Source: Planctomycetales bacterium 4484_123 (lineage in GTDB: Bacteria > Planctomycetota > Phycisphaerae > SM23-33). From it: a stretch of 7,207 bases of DNA. This document shows positions 1 to 6,335 of this stretch, one piece after another (the stretch's first letter is position 1; each line of letters opens with the position of its first letter). Made by a program: the position numbers and the translations under genes. The DNA lies in assembly GCA_002049885.1 (NCBI GenBank), contig MVCS01000060.1, positions 1 to 7,207 of the forward strand, given 5' to 3'. The notes beneath the pieces were generated by a model that searched no databases, was not told the DNA's origin, and saw only the letters and a program-made list of their open reading frames with translations.

Positions 1-519
1 CAATACGAACAGGACCGCACCGGCGCCAAGGCGCTGGAGGAGGTCTTCGGCAAGAAGCTCTCGGCCATCCAGGCCGACTGGCTCAAGTGGGTCCGCCGGC
101 TGAAGTCCCCGCCGCTGCGACTGCGGCGGGACTCGGCCTACATCGGCGTCCAGACCCGCAGCGTCATCGATGGGCTGAAGGTCGTCAAGGTCGTCCCCGG
201 CAGCGGGGCCGATAGGGCCGGCCTGAGGCCCGGCGACGTGATTACCAACATCGACGGCCGGCGGATAGCCGACGGCCCGGAGCTGCTGCGAACGGTCAGC
301 CGGCATCGTCCTGGCGATAGGGTCTCCCTCCGCTTCCGCCGCAACGGAGAGTATCACACCGTGGCCCTGACCCTGGGCCGGTGGACCGGCCCGCCCCGGG
401 GCAGGCCGAAGGCCCGCTCCAGGCCCGCGCCCGCCGGCCGGTCCAAGCCGCCGGTCAAGGGCCGGCGAAAGGGCCCGACCACCGTTCCGACGACCCGGCC
501 GGCGAAAAGGGCGGCCTGA
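1..519 (+). CDS. PDZ-domain protein, C-terminal part (probable peptidase-MA/DUF1570-like protein); 5' end outside window
   Basis: The frame is open from base 1 and ends at TGA 517-519, giving 172 visible residues. Residues 1-33 (ending in DWLKWVRRL) look like the closing helices of the peptidase-MA/DUF1570-like domains often found in planctomycete proteins, where a Phe-Gly and a later Trp close the domain; the catalytic HExxH would lie upstream and is not visible. Residues about 46-126 form a PDZ domain: YIGV (47-50) stands where the peptide-carboxylate loop is expected, followed by VVPGSGADRAGLRPGDVI and NIDGRRI, the classic PDZ core. Such domains bind C-terminal peptides or regulate proteases. 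Residues 127-172 form a low-complexity tail with 15 Arg/Lys, 10 Pro and no acidic residue, which could contact nucleic acid, membrane phosphate or cell wall. The PDZ call is firm; the peptidase part is an inference from about 30 residues. The gene is convergent with the hydrolase at 659-3373. Confidence 0.85.
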   Translation, partial: QYEQDRTGAKALEEVFGKKLSAIQADWLKWVRRLKSPPLRLRRDSAYIGVQTRSVIDGLKVVKVVPGSGADRAGLRPGDVITNIDGRRIADGPELLRTVSRHRPGDRVSLRFRRNGEYHTVALTLGRWTGPPRGRPKARSRPAPAGRSKPPVKGRRKGPTTVPTTRPAKRAA

Positions 520-658
520 ACGCCGCGCCAGAGCTCTATGCGGTCCCGGTGTCCGCCGGGCGGTGGAGTCCAGCCCGCGGCCCGCGGGCGGTTTGCAGTC
601 CGAGAGCCGCAGCCCGCGGTTTGCCATGACCGCCATGGGATGTCTTGGGGGGGCAGGC
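520..658. other. convergent intergenic spacer with GC-rich repeats
   Basis: This 139-bp spacer lies between two convergent genes. An almost perfect palindrome sits at 573-589 (arms GCCCGCGG and CCGCGGGC around one C), which could fold as a 7-bp stem with a 3-base loop. The 10-mer CAGCCCGCGG occurs at 571-580 and again at 610-619, and GCGGTTTGC occurs at 588-596 and 616-624. A bidirectional terminator would suit the position, but there is no clear T-run next to the hairpin on either strand. Confidence 0.4.
573..589. terminator. possible hairpin terminator between convergent genes
   Basis: The inverted repeat can form a stem of seven G-C/C-G pairs with a GCC loop, 53 bp after the stop of the PDZ gene. 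On the plus strand it is followed by GGTTTGC, not a real T-tract, so an intrinsic terminator is only weakly supported. Confidence 0.25.
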
Positions 659-3373
659 CTAGCGCTGCACGACGTGGTAGATGGCCTGTGGGGCAAGTTG
701 GATGGCAAGTGACGTCCGCGAGTCGCCCAGCCGGCTGCGGACGGCCTTGTTTGTGGGGTAGCCGTTTGGATCCAGGACAGTGACGGTGGCCGGCCCTGCG
801 GGGGTCAGCTTCAGCGTGACGGTTGCGTCGATCTCCCGCACGCACAGTGGCGGGCCGCCGAGGTTGGTGATCTTCCCGCCGGCGGCGCGGAAGCCGTAGG
901 GGCGTTCCTCCGTCATGGCCTGTATCAGCGCCTTGCCGGACTTCCGCAGCGGCTGGCCGTCCAGGGAGATGACCATCACGGAGGCGAACTCGTTCCGGCA
1001 TTCGATGGTCACGTCGGACAGTTGCACCCTGCCGGCCCGGCCCAGGAATCCGACGGCCCCCTGGCTGCGGGGGGTATCCACGGTCACCACTCCCCGGGCG
1101 AAGTCCCAACGAAGTTGGCCGGTGATGCTGCGTACGGTCTTGGCCTCCCGGTCGATGAGCTTCTCCAGGCCGGCGGCGCGGCGGTCCTGGCCGGGCCTGA
1201 AGTCGCGCAGCACCGGCCCGACGTAGAAGCTCAACGGGTCGAAGTCGCCGGCCCCGGCGCTGCGCTGGGGCGCGTCTTTTTGCCGCAGCTCATCCAGCCC
1301 CGCCGCCGCGGCCGCCGGTGCGCCCCTCAGCGCCCAGAGGTCCCGCGGTTTCATGTGGTGTACCAGTACCGGGTTGCCCCGGCGGACGTCGCCCCGGCGG
1401 TATTGCAGTGCCGTGGCCGGAAAGGTCCAGGCGATGGCGGGGCAGGAGACGGCAAACTTCCGCATGGACGCATCGACCAGGAAGTTGCTGCCCACGGCGA
1501 AGAAATATATCCCGTCGATGCCCTGGAGGGCCCCATAGGCCGAGGCCAGGAAGGTCGCCTCGGCGCGGAAGCGGTTGGGGTTGGTCCAGCCCAGCTCGGA
1601 GATGATGTGGGGGAAGCCGGCCACTTGATGGACCTGGATGGGCAGGCGTTGTGGGCGCATCACCGCCGCCGCGCTGGAGAACGAGTGGCCCGGGCGGACG
1701 GAGTAGCTGGCCCCGGGGCCGGTGTGCCGGCCCGAGAAGTACCCGTGGCGGTCGATGACGTCGCCGGCGGTGTAACTCCAGCGCTCCAGGCCATCCAGCA
1801 GGTGGGCGTCGGCGGTCTTCCAGTTGCTGCACGATATCAGCCCGCCGTAGCCCAATTCTTCGCGCAGGTAGCGCACGGTGGATTCGTAGAAGCGGCGCTG
1901 GTGTTCGGCCAGGAAGCGGACCTGCTCGGCGATGCGCCTTTTCTTGGCGGGCGAGGCCTTCGCCAGTGCCCGGCCCGTCATGTGCCAGGCCTCGAACAGC
2001 CCGGCCAGGCCGGCGGCCGGGTCGTCGTCCGGGTGACCGGCGCCGTCCCAGGCGGCAAGGGCCTGCCGAACCGAGCCGTGACGGCGTGCCAGGTAGCTTC
2101 CGAAGAGTTGCTCCAGCCTGCGCCAGTATTGCCGGGGGATGTTTCTGCGGCTGAAGGTCCAGAAGAAGTAGCTGTCCTCGTTGACGATTTCCACGATGGC
2201 GACGGCCGGGTCCTTGGCGATGGGCAGGTGGGTATGGGGGTTGACCGTGGTGAGCAGTTGCCGGGCCCAGGAGCGGTATATCTGCTGCATCCGCGGGGCG
2301 AAGAACAGCAGGGCGAAGGGGCGTTTGTTCTTGAGCTGCTCGAAGCCGGGCAGGTGGAGGTCGGCGTCGGCCCGCAGCCACAGCGGGAAATAGAAGCTGA
2401 CCGTGGTGTAGATGCCCTGGGCCTTCATGGCCGCTATGAGATAGTGCAGGTCGTCGAGTCTTTTGGCGTCCAGCCTGGCGGGGTCGCGCGGGTCGAACAG
2501 GGGCGAGTGGTAGCGGACCATGTTCACGCCCAGCTTGGCCAGCTTGCGGGCCAGGTAATCGACCGCGGCGCGGTCCTGCGCGGCGTTGCCGGCGGAGACG
2601 TTCACCGCCCAGAACCGCACCGGCTCACCGGTGCCGAGCAGGAACCTTTCGCCGTCGCGGCGGACGAAGCCGCTCTGGCCGGCGTGCTTTTCGTTGAGGC
2701 TGCGCAGGTCCAGCAGGGCCTCCGGGCCGAAGTGGTCCAGGGCCGGGTCGAAGGGGAAGAAGCCCTCCTCTGCCCGGTCCCAGCGCTGAGAGGGCTTGAG
2801 TTTGCCCCGGGGCACGAAGGGGCCTTTGATCAGCAGGAAGCAGTCGAAGCACGCGGTGGCGTTCTGGCCCTGGCTCGCCAGCAGCCTCAGCTCGAACTGG
2901 TGGGGGCCCTTGGTGAGCCTGACCTTGCCCAGGTGCACCCAGTTGACGCAGACGTGGGTGCGGATCTCGACGTGGTCGGCCAGGGCGATGTCCCGGCCAC
3001 AGGTGCGCCAGGGCCCCTTGTCGAGGCGCCAGCGGAATGGGCCGTGCTTCCAGAACTTCCTGGCCCAGAGATCGTAAGTGCCGGTGTGAGGCATACTGAT
3101 GCGATAGACGGCGAAGAGCTCTTCAGGCCCGCGCTTGCCGGAGCTGGTCAGCCATGCCCCGCCCGAGAGCAGCTCCTGCTTGCCGGCGATGGCGGCGGTG
3201 GAGAACCACGTGCGGGCGGGGAAGTTCGTCCGGGCCGGCCGCTCGCCCTCCCACCAGACGAACTCGGCCGCCTGCGTCGTCATGGCTGTGCCGGCCCACA
3301 GCAGGGCGGCCAGCAGCGGCGCCCACCTGGCCTTGGCCTGGCGTCCGGCTGCTGGCCCAGCGTGGATGCTCAT
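659..3373 (-). CDS. secreted glycoside hydrolase-like protein (TIM-barrel, clan GH-A-like) with flanking beta-rich domains
   Basis: Probable extracytoplasmic glycan-cleaving enzyme of 904 residues; substrate unknown. The ATG at 3373 is chosen because GGAG lies 7 nt upstream and because it opens directly on a signal peptide: a basic n-region, the hydrophobic run APLLAALLWAG and a cleavage site near TQA-AEF. The open frame continues 14 codons further to a GTG at 3415. Numbering from 3373: residues about 37-185 are a beta-sandwich-like module (FVWWEGERPARTNFP, then YDLWARKFW), resembling carbohydrate-binding jelly rolls. From about 235 follows a TIM-barrel core with FLLGTGEPVRFWAVNVS, LGVNMVRYHSP and GIYTTVSFYFP. 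The phrase AIVEIVNEDSYFFW puts an Asn-Glu pair at 398-399, the usual clan GH-A acid/base position; HIISELGWTNPNRF puts Glu593 at the nucleophile position. A beta-rich region follows to the TAG at 659-661. It is a single gene facing away from lepB. GH-A membership is inferred from motif spacing; the exact CAZy family is not recognised. Confidence 0.85.
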   Translation of the reverse strand: MSIHAGPAAGRQAKARWAPLLAALLWAGTAMTTQAAEFVWWEGERPARTNFPARTWFSTAAIAGKQELLSGGAWLTSSGKRGPEELFAVYRISMPHTGTYDLWARKFWKHGPFRWRLDKGPWRTCGRDIALADHVEIRTHVCVNWVHLGKVRLTKGPHQFELRLLASQGQNATACFDCFLLIKGPFVPRGKLKPSQRWDRAEEGFFPFDPALDHFGPEALLDLRSLNEKHAGQSGFVRRDGERFLLGTGEPVRFWAVNVSAGNAAQDRAAVDYLARKLAKLGVNMVRYHSPLFDPRDPARLDAKRLDDLHYLIAAMKAQGIYTTVSFYFPLWLRADADLHLPGFEQLKNKRPFALLFFAPRMQQIYRSWARQLLTTVNPHTHLPIAKDPAVAIVEIVNEDSYFFWTFSRRNIPRQYWRRLEQLFGSYLARRHGSVRQALAAWDGAGHPDDDPAAGLAGLFEAWHMTGRALAKASPAKKRRIAEQVRFLAEHQRRFYESTVRYLREELGYGGLISCSNWKTADAHLLDGLERWSYTAGDVIDRHGYFSGRHTGPGASYSVRPGHSFSSAAAVMRPQRLPIQVHQVAGFPHIISELGWTNPNRFRAEATFLASAYGALQGIDGIYFFAVGSNFLVDASMRKFAVSCPAIAWTFPATALQYRRGDVRRGNPVLVHHMKPRDLWALRGAPAAAAAGLDELRQKDAPQRSAGAGDFDPLSFYVGPVLRDFRPGQDRRAAGLEKLIDREAKTVRSITGQLRWDFARGVVTVDTPRSQGAVGFLGRAGRVQLSDVTIECRNEFASVMVISLDGQPLRKSGKALIQAMTEERPYGFRAAGGKITNLGGPPLCVREIDATVTLKLTPAGPATVTVLDPNGYPTNKAVRSRLGDSRTSLAIQLAPQAIYHVVQR

Positions 3374-3465
3374 CGCTTCGCTCCGTTGGCCCGGGCGGGG
3401 CATTTCCCTTTGCACAGGGCTCTGGCGGTCGATTAACGTATTTGCGGTTGCTGGAAGGAGTATGG
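3374..3465. promoter_or_regulatory. divergent intergenic region between the hydrolase and lepB
   Basis: These 92 bp must hold the start signals for two outward-facing genes. On the plus strand TTGCAC at 3410-3415 could act as a -35 box, with ATTAAC at 3432-3437 as a poor -10 match, 16 bp away. The strongest element is GGAAGGAG at 3453-3460, the lepB ribosome binding site. On the minus strand GGAG lies 7 nt before the hydrolase ATG. The promoter boxes are guesses; the ribosome binding sites are well supported. Confidence 0.35.
3453..3460 (+). promoter_or_regulatory. ribosome binding site of lepB
   Basis: GGAAGGAG is a near-complete anti-Shine-Dalgarno match ending 5 nt before the ATG at 3466. 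It fixes that start, even though the open frame runs back to 3154 across the divergent hydrolase gene. An overlapping ATG at 3462 is in a different frame and has no similarity to the family. Confidence 0.85.
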
Positions 3466-5190
3466 ATGGCGAAGGACGTGAAGTCCAGCGACGAGCAGCT
3501 CAGGTCAGTCCGGGAAACCGTCGAGAGCGTCTGGATCGCCATCGTGGTGGCGTTCGTGCTGCGTGCCTTCGTGCTGGAGGCGTTCATGATCCCCACCGGC
3601 TCGATGGCACCCCGGCTGATGGGCAGGCACACCGAGTTCGACTGTCCCGCCTGCGGGCACCACTACGCCTATGGGGCCGGGGCGGGCAAGAACGCCCGTC
3701 TGCCGAGGGTGTTGAACGTCTCCGGGGCGCGCTGCCCCAACTGCGGCCACGTGCGCAGGCGCTGCGGCGAGCCCACCTTCGGCGGCGACCGGGTGCTGGT
3801 ACTGAAGTACCTCTATCGTTTTCGCGAGCCCAGGCCGTGGGACGTGGTCGTGTTCAAGAATCCCCTCAACAATCGGGAGAACTACATCAAGCGGCTCATC
3901 GGCCTGCCCGGACAGCAGGTCCAGATCGTCCACGGCGACGTGTTCGTCCGCGCCGGCAAGGACTTCGACGGCAACGACGTCATCGACGCCCAGGACTTTG
4001 CCAATCCGCGGATGCGGACCGACCCCGACTGCCGCTGGCGCATCCTCACCAAGCCGCCCCGCACGCAGGAGGTCATGTGGCAGGTCATCTTCGACAACGA
4101 TTTTCAGCCCGACCCGGCGGTGTGGTCCGGTCCGGGGCGATGGCACTCGCCGTGGCGGCAGCGGGCCGGCCAAGGCGGCTGGGACCTCACTGTCCAGGCC
4201 GGGAGGGTCTTCCGCTTCTCCGGGGCCGCCGCGCCCGCCGAAGTGGAGTTCGCCGCGGACGCGGAGCGCTTCTACCCCAACTACGCCTACAACCCCCCTG
4301 GCAAGACCCCTCAGGACTTCAACGACCTGAACTACGACCTGAAGCTCTCTTTCCGCTTCGTGCCCCGTCAGCGTGCGGCAAGGGTGGGCCTGCACCTCAG
4401 CAGCCTGCGCAACCATTTCCGAGCGTGGCTGGGCGCCGATGGCAGGGCGGTGCTGGAGCACGCCTTGGCCGGCCGGGATGGTGCCGTCGCCTGGAAGCCG
4501 AAGGTATGGGCTACCAACACGCTGGGGCCGCTGAGACTCGGCCGGGGTTACGAGGTGGCCTTGACCCACGTGGACCGGAGGGTGACCCTGTGGGTGGACG
4601 GCAGGGCGGTCTTGCGCACCACGGCCAAGCAGTATCCTGCCGACCGCCAGCGGATCATCCGGGCGGTCCGGGAAATGCTGCAAAGCCGGCCCGAGGGTCT
4701 GCCGGCGCCCACCGTCCGCATCCTGGGTCAGGGCGGGCCCTTCGAGCTGAGCCACATCAAGCTGATGCGGGATGTGTATTACACTTCTCCGAACGTGTAC
4801 GCCGCCGGCGACACAGTCACCCCGCGGCCCGGCTGGGGGACGGCCGACAACCCCATGGTCCTGCGAAAGTTCTTCAGCGCCCCGGACCTGGATGAGTTCT
4901 ATGTGCTCGGAGACAACAGCCCGGCCTCCAAGGACTCGCGCATGTGGGGCTACCACGCGCCCACCCTCCGCGGCAGCGAGCTGGCATGCAGGCTCAACCG
5001 CCGGGCGCACGGCGAGTACGCCTTCCTGGTTGCCGGGAAGTACAAGTATCGCTATCGCAACGGCACCGTGCCCCGCTACAACCTCATCGGCAAGGCCTTC
5101 TTCGTGTATTGGCCGGGGGGGTATCGGCTGCTGGTGCTCCGGGGCTTGCCCATCGTCCCGAACGTCGGTAGGATGCGGCTGATACGCTGA
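3466..5190 (+). CDS. lepB: signal peptidase I with zinc-ribbon-like and concanavalin-like insertions
   Basis: Membrane-anchored serine protease (MEROPS S26) that removes signal peptides from exported preproteins; 574 residues against 324 in E. coli. Residues 21-40 form one transmembrane helix. Box B follows as MIPTGSMAPRLMG with nucleophile Ser46. Residues 60-93 hold two CPxC pairs (Cys60/63, Cys90/93) on a loop like a zinc ribbon, with a further Cys100. Box C is at about 107-133 (GGDRVLVLKYLYRF, then PWDVVVFKNP) and box D is NYIKRLIGLPGQQV with general base Lys142. Box E is FYVLGDNSPASKDSRMWG at 478-494, and the closing IGKAFFVYWP is at 541-550. Between boxes D and E lie over 300 residues: a dockerin-like acidic loop (166-178), KPPRTQEVMWQVIFDND (196-212), which I associate with planctomycete homologues, and a beta-rich stretch (about 240-385) ending in HVDRRVTLWVDGR, typical of LamG/concanavalin-like folds. 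Both catalytic residues are intact, so the enzyme should be active. TGA is at 5188-5190. Confidence 0.95.
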   Translation: MAKDVKSSDEQLRSVRETVESVWIAIVVAFVLRAFVLEAFMIPTGSMAPRLMGRHTEFDCPACGHHYAYGAGAGKNARLPRVLNVSGARCPNCGHVRRRCGEPTFGGDRVLVLKYLYRFREPRPWDVVVFKNPLNNRENYIKRLIGLPGQQVQIVHGDVFVRAGKDFDGNDVIDAQDFANPRMRTDPDCRWRILTKPPRTQEVMWQVIFDNDFQPDPAVWSGPGRWHSPWRQRAGQGGWDLTVQAGRVFRFSGAAAPAEVEFAADAERFYPNYAYNPPGKTPQDFNDLNYDLKLSFRFVPRQRAARVGLHLSSLRNHFRAWLGADGRAVLEHALAGRDGAVAWKPKVWATNTLGPLRLGRGYEVALTHVDRRVTLWVDGRAVLRTTAKQYPADRQRIIRAVREMLQSRPEGLPAPTVRILGQGGPFELSHIKLMRDVYYTSPNVYAAGDTVTPRPGWGTADNPMVLRKFFSAPDLDEFYVLGDNSPASKDSRMWGYHAPTLRGSELACRLNRRAHGEYAFLVAGKYKYRYRNGTVPRYNLIGKAFFVYWPGGYRLLVLRGLPIVPNVGRMRLIR

Positions 5191-5210
5191 GTGGACGGCG
5201 ACGCTGCGGT

Positions 5211-5248
5211 GGTGCTGGCCGGGCGAAGACCGCGGCCGGCAAGCCGGC
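5211..5248 (+). terminator. possible terminator hairpins after lepB
   Basis: Starting 23 bp past the lepB stop, GCTGGCC (from about 5214) can pair with GGCCGGC ending at 5240, with one G-T wobble. GCCGGC also repeats around AA just downstream. The T-containing GTTATTAAC begins at 5251 but is not a real T-run, so the call is weak. Confidence 0.25.
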
Positions 5249-5279
5249 AAGTTATTAACATTTATCGTTCGGTTGAATC
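5249..5279. promoter_or_regulatory. AT-rich island, possible promoter for lptB
   Basis: This stretch (containing TTATTAACATTTATCG) is the most AT-rich segment in the intergenic region. Such islands in GC-rich genomes often mark promoter melting sites. No standard -35 box at proper spacing could be assigned. It lies about 280 bp before the lptB start, implying a long leader if it is used. Confidence 0.25.
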
Positions 5280-5356
5280 GCTCGCAGTGCTGCCTGATGC
5301 CGCCGGCCGGGACGACGGCCCCGCAGCCGGGCGCCGAGCGGCGGGCCGGAGCCGGT

Positions 5357-5372
5357 TGCCTTCCGTAAGGCA
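5357..5372. repeat. perfect 6-bp inverted repeat with 4-base loop
   Basis: TGCCTT and AAGGCA enclose CCGT, making a compact hairpin on either strand. It lies in the leader region of lptB. Its role is unknown. Confidence 0.45.
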
Positions 5373-5402
5373 CGTTAGGACAGCGGCTTGCACGTGCTGA
5401 TA

Positions 5403-5428
5403 AGGCCTGTGCAGGCTTGAAGCCCTGC
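5403..5428. repeat. nested, mutually exclusive inverted repeats upstream of lptB
   Basis: Three short inverted repeats share bases: GCCTG-TG-CAGGC at 5405-5416; GGCTT-G-AAGCC at 5414-5424; and GCAGG at 5411-5415 pairing with CCTGC at 5424-5428. If transcribed, the RNA could adopt one hairpin or another but not all together. Each stem is only 5 bp, so chance is possible in GC-rich DNA. Confidence 0.35.
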
Positions 5429-5555
5429 CGAATTCGACGGCGCGGGCGGCGAGGTCGGCTTGGCTGGTCGGTCGGCGGCGAGTTGCTCCGATGAGTTTTG
5501 CACATGTTGTCCACAGGGGTCCATGGCGGGTGCGGCCCCAGGTTGGCGGGACATA

Positions 5556-6311
5556 ATGATCCTCTTGGAAACCAAGGAGTTGGTGAAGCGCTACTCGGGC
5601 CGGAACGTCGTGGACCATGTCAGTCTGCATGTGGCCCAGGGCGAGATCGTCGGCCTGCTGGGCCGGAACGGGGCGGGCAAGACCACCTGTTTCCGCATGG
5701 TCATCGGGATGATTCGGCCCAACGGCGGGCGGGTGATCTTCGATGGCGTGGACGTTACTGACATGCCCATGTACAGGCGTGCCCGCTGCGGGATGGGTTA
5801 CCTTTCCCAGGAACCCAGCGTCTTTCGCCGCCTGACGGTCTGGGAAAACCTGATGGCCATCCTGGAAACGATGAACCTCTCGCGGACGGAGCGCCGCCAG
5901 AAGGCCGCCCAGCTCACCGAGCAGTTCGGCCTGGCCGACCTGGCCGACCACGAGGCCCGGACCCTCTCCGGCGGGGAGCGCCGGAAGCTCGAGATCGCCC
6001 GTGCGCTGGTGACCAACCCGACCATGATACTTCTGGACGAGCCTTTTTCCGGGGTGGACCCCATCGCCGTGGAGGACCTTCAGCGTGAGATCGTGGCCCT
6101 GAAGGAGAACGGCATCTCCATCCTGCTGACCGACCACAACGTCCGCGAGACCCTCAACGTCACCGATCGCTCGTACATCATCGACAACGGCAGGGTGCTC
6201 CGCGAGGGCCCTCCGCGCGAGTTGATCAACGACGAGCTGGTACGGCGGACGTACCTGGGGCACACCTTCCGCGGCGATGAGTTCGATCGGGGACCGCTCT
6301 TGGAGTTCTGA
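5556..6311 (+). CDS. lptB: LPS export ABC transporter ATP-binding protein LptB
   Basis: Cytoplasmic ATPase that, with LptF and LptG, extracts lipopolysaccharide from the inner membrane and drives it across the periplasm; 251 residues against 241 in E. coli. The ABC elements are complete: Walker A GRNGAGKT at 36-43, Q-loop Gln85 in YLSQEPSVFRRLTV, signature LSGGE at 137-141, Walker B MILLDE at 157-162 with catalytic Glu162, D-loop SGVD at 165-168, and H-loop His194. The stretch LLTDHNVRETL with following DRSYIIDNG is characteristic of LptB and separates it from the branched-chain amino-acid transporter ATPases. The ATG at 5556 is chosen because the first beta-strand (LLETKELVKRY) starts directly after it, as in the family. 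The frame reaches back to 5460, but those 32 residues are Cys/Gly/Ala-rich and unlike LptB. The upstream GGCGGG is a mediocre ribosome binding site. No lptA, lptC or rpoN lies beside it. TGA is at 6309-6311. Confidence 0.94.
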   Translation: MILLETKELVKRYSGRNVVDHVSLHVAQGEIVGLLGRNGAGKTTCFRMVIGMIRPNGGRVIFDGVDVTDMPMYRRARCGMGYLSQEPSVFRRLTVWENLMAILETMNLSRTERRQKAAQLTEQFGLADLADHEARTLSGGERRKLEIARALVTNPTMILLDEPFSGVDPIAVEDLQREIVALKENGISILLTDHNVRETLNVTDRSYIIDNGRVLREGPPRELINDELVRRTYLGHTFRGDEFDRGPLLEF

Positions 6312-6318
6312 GCTGTCG

Positions 6319-6332
6319 CCGGCCGGGGCCGG
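6319..6332. terminator. possible bidirectional hairpin in the 24-bp convergent spacer
   Basis: CCGGCC and GGCCGG face each other across GG, foldable as a 5-bp G-C stem with a 4-base loop. It fills the only gap between the convergent lptB and lipoprotein genes. There is no T-tract, so termination is inferred from position alone. Confidence 0.25.
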
Positions 6333-6335
6333 GGG

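Larger units (their letters stand above)
5191..5555. other. 365-bp intergenic region between lepB and lptB
   Basis: I see no convincing gene here. A 69-codon open frame from a GTG at 5191 has no ribosome binding site and no recognisable sequence. The region holds a GC-rich inverted repeat just after lepB, an AT-rich island at about 5249-5279 that stands out in this GC-rich DNA, a short perfect hairpin at 5357-5372, and a nest of overlapping inverted repeats at 5403-5428. A promoter and leader for lptB are likely here, but I could not identify -35/-10 boxes with confidence. No tRNA, SRP RNA, RNase P RNA or 6S RNA core motif was recognised. Confidence 0.6.

Noticed and set aside
3374..3415. 14-codon extension of the hydrolase to a GTG at 3415
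   Set aside because: The ATG at 3373 has GGAG at 7 nt and gives a standard signal peptide; the extension would bury it behind extra charged residues.
1022..3436. 804-codon open frame on the plus strand, antisense to the hydrolase
   Set aside because: Its translation is Gly/Ala/Val/Glu-rich without domain motifs, while the minus strand has a signal peptide, catalytic motifs and a ribosome binding site. Long antisense frames are expected at this GC content.
3135..4895. 586-codon plus-strand frame overlapping lepB in another frame
   Set aside because: It is Arg/Pro/Gly-rich low-complexity translation; the lepB frame carries all the conserved boxes.
5369..5393. GGCAC followed by TTGCAC, resembling a sigma-54 promoter
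   Set aside because: The GG and GC elements are about 21 bp apart instead of the fixed sigma-54 spacing (-24/-12), so they cannot act together.
5191..5400. 69-codon plus-strand frame starting GTG right after lepB
   Set aside because: It has no ribosome binding site, Arg/Ala-rich composition and it spans the AT-rich island; no sign of coding.
3505..5514. 669-codon open frame antisense to lepB
   Set aside because: It mirrors the codon structure of lepB, shows no recognisable domain, and would overlap an intact signal peptidase gene entirely.
5507..5515. TTGTCCACA, one mismatch from a DnaA box
   Set aside because: It is a single isolated copy with no AT-rich unwinding region or further boxes nearby and no replication genes, so an origin is not supported.
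5460..5555. 32-codon N-terminal extension of lptB
   Set aside because: The extra residues are Cys/Gly/Ala-rich, do not match the family, and LptB proteins start right before the first beta-strand, which begins after the ATG at 5556.
5262..6263. 333-codon open frame antisense to lptB
   Set aside because: The opposite strand encodes a complete ABC ATPase with every motif in place, so this is a shadow frame.
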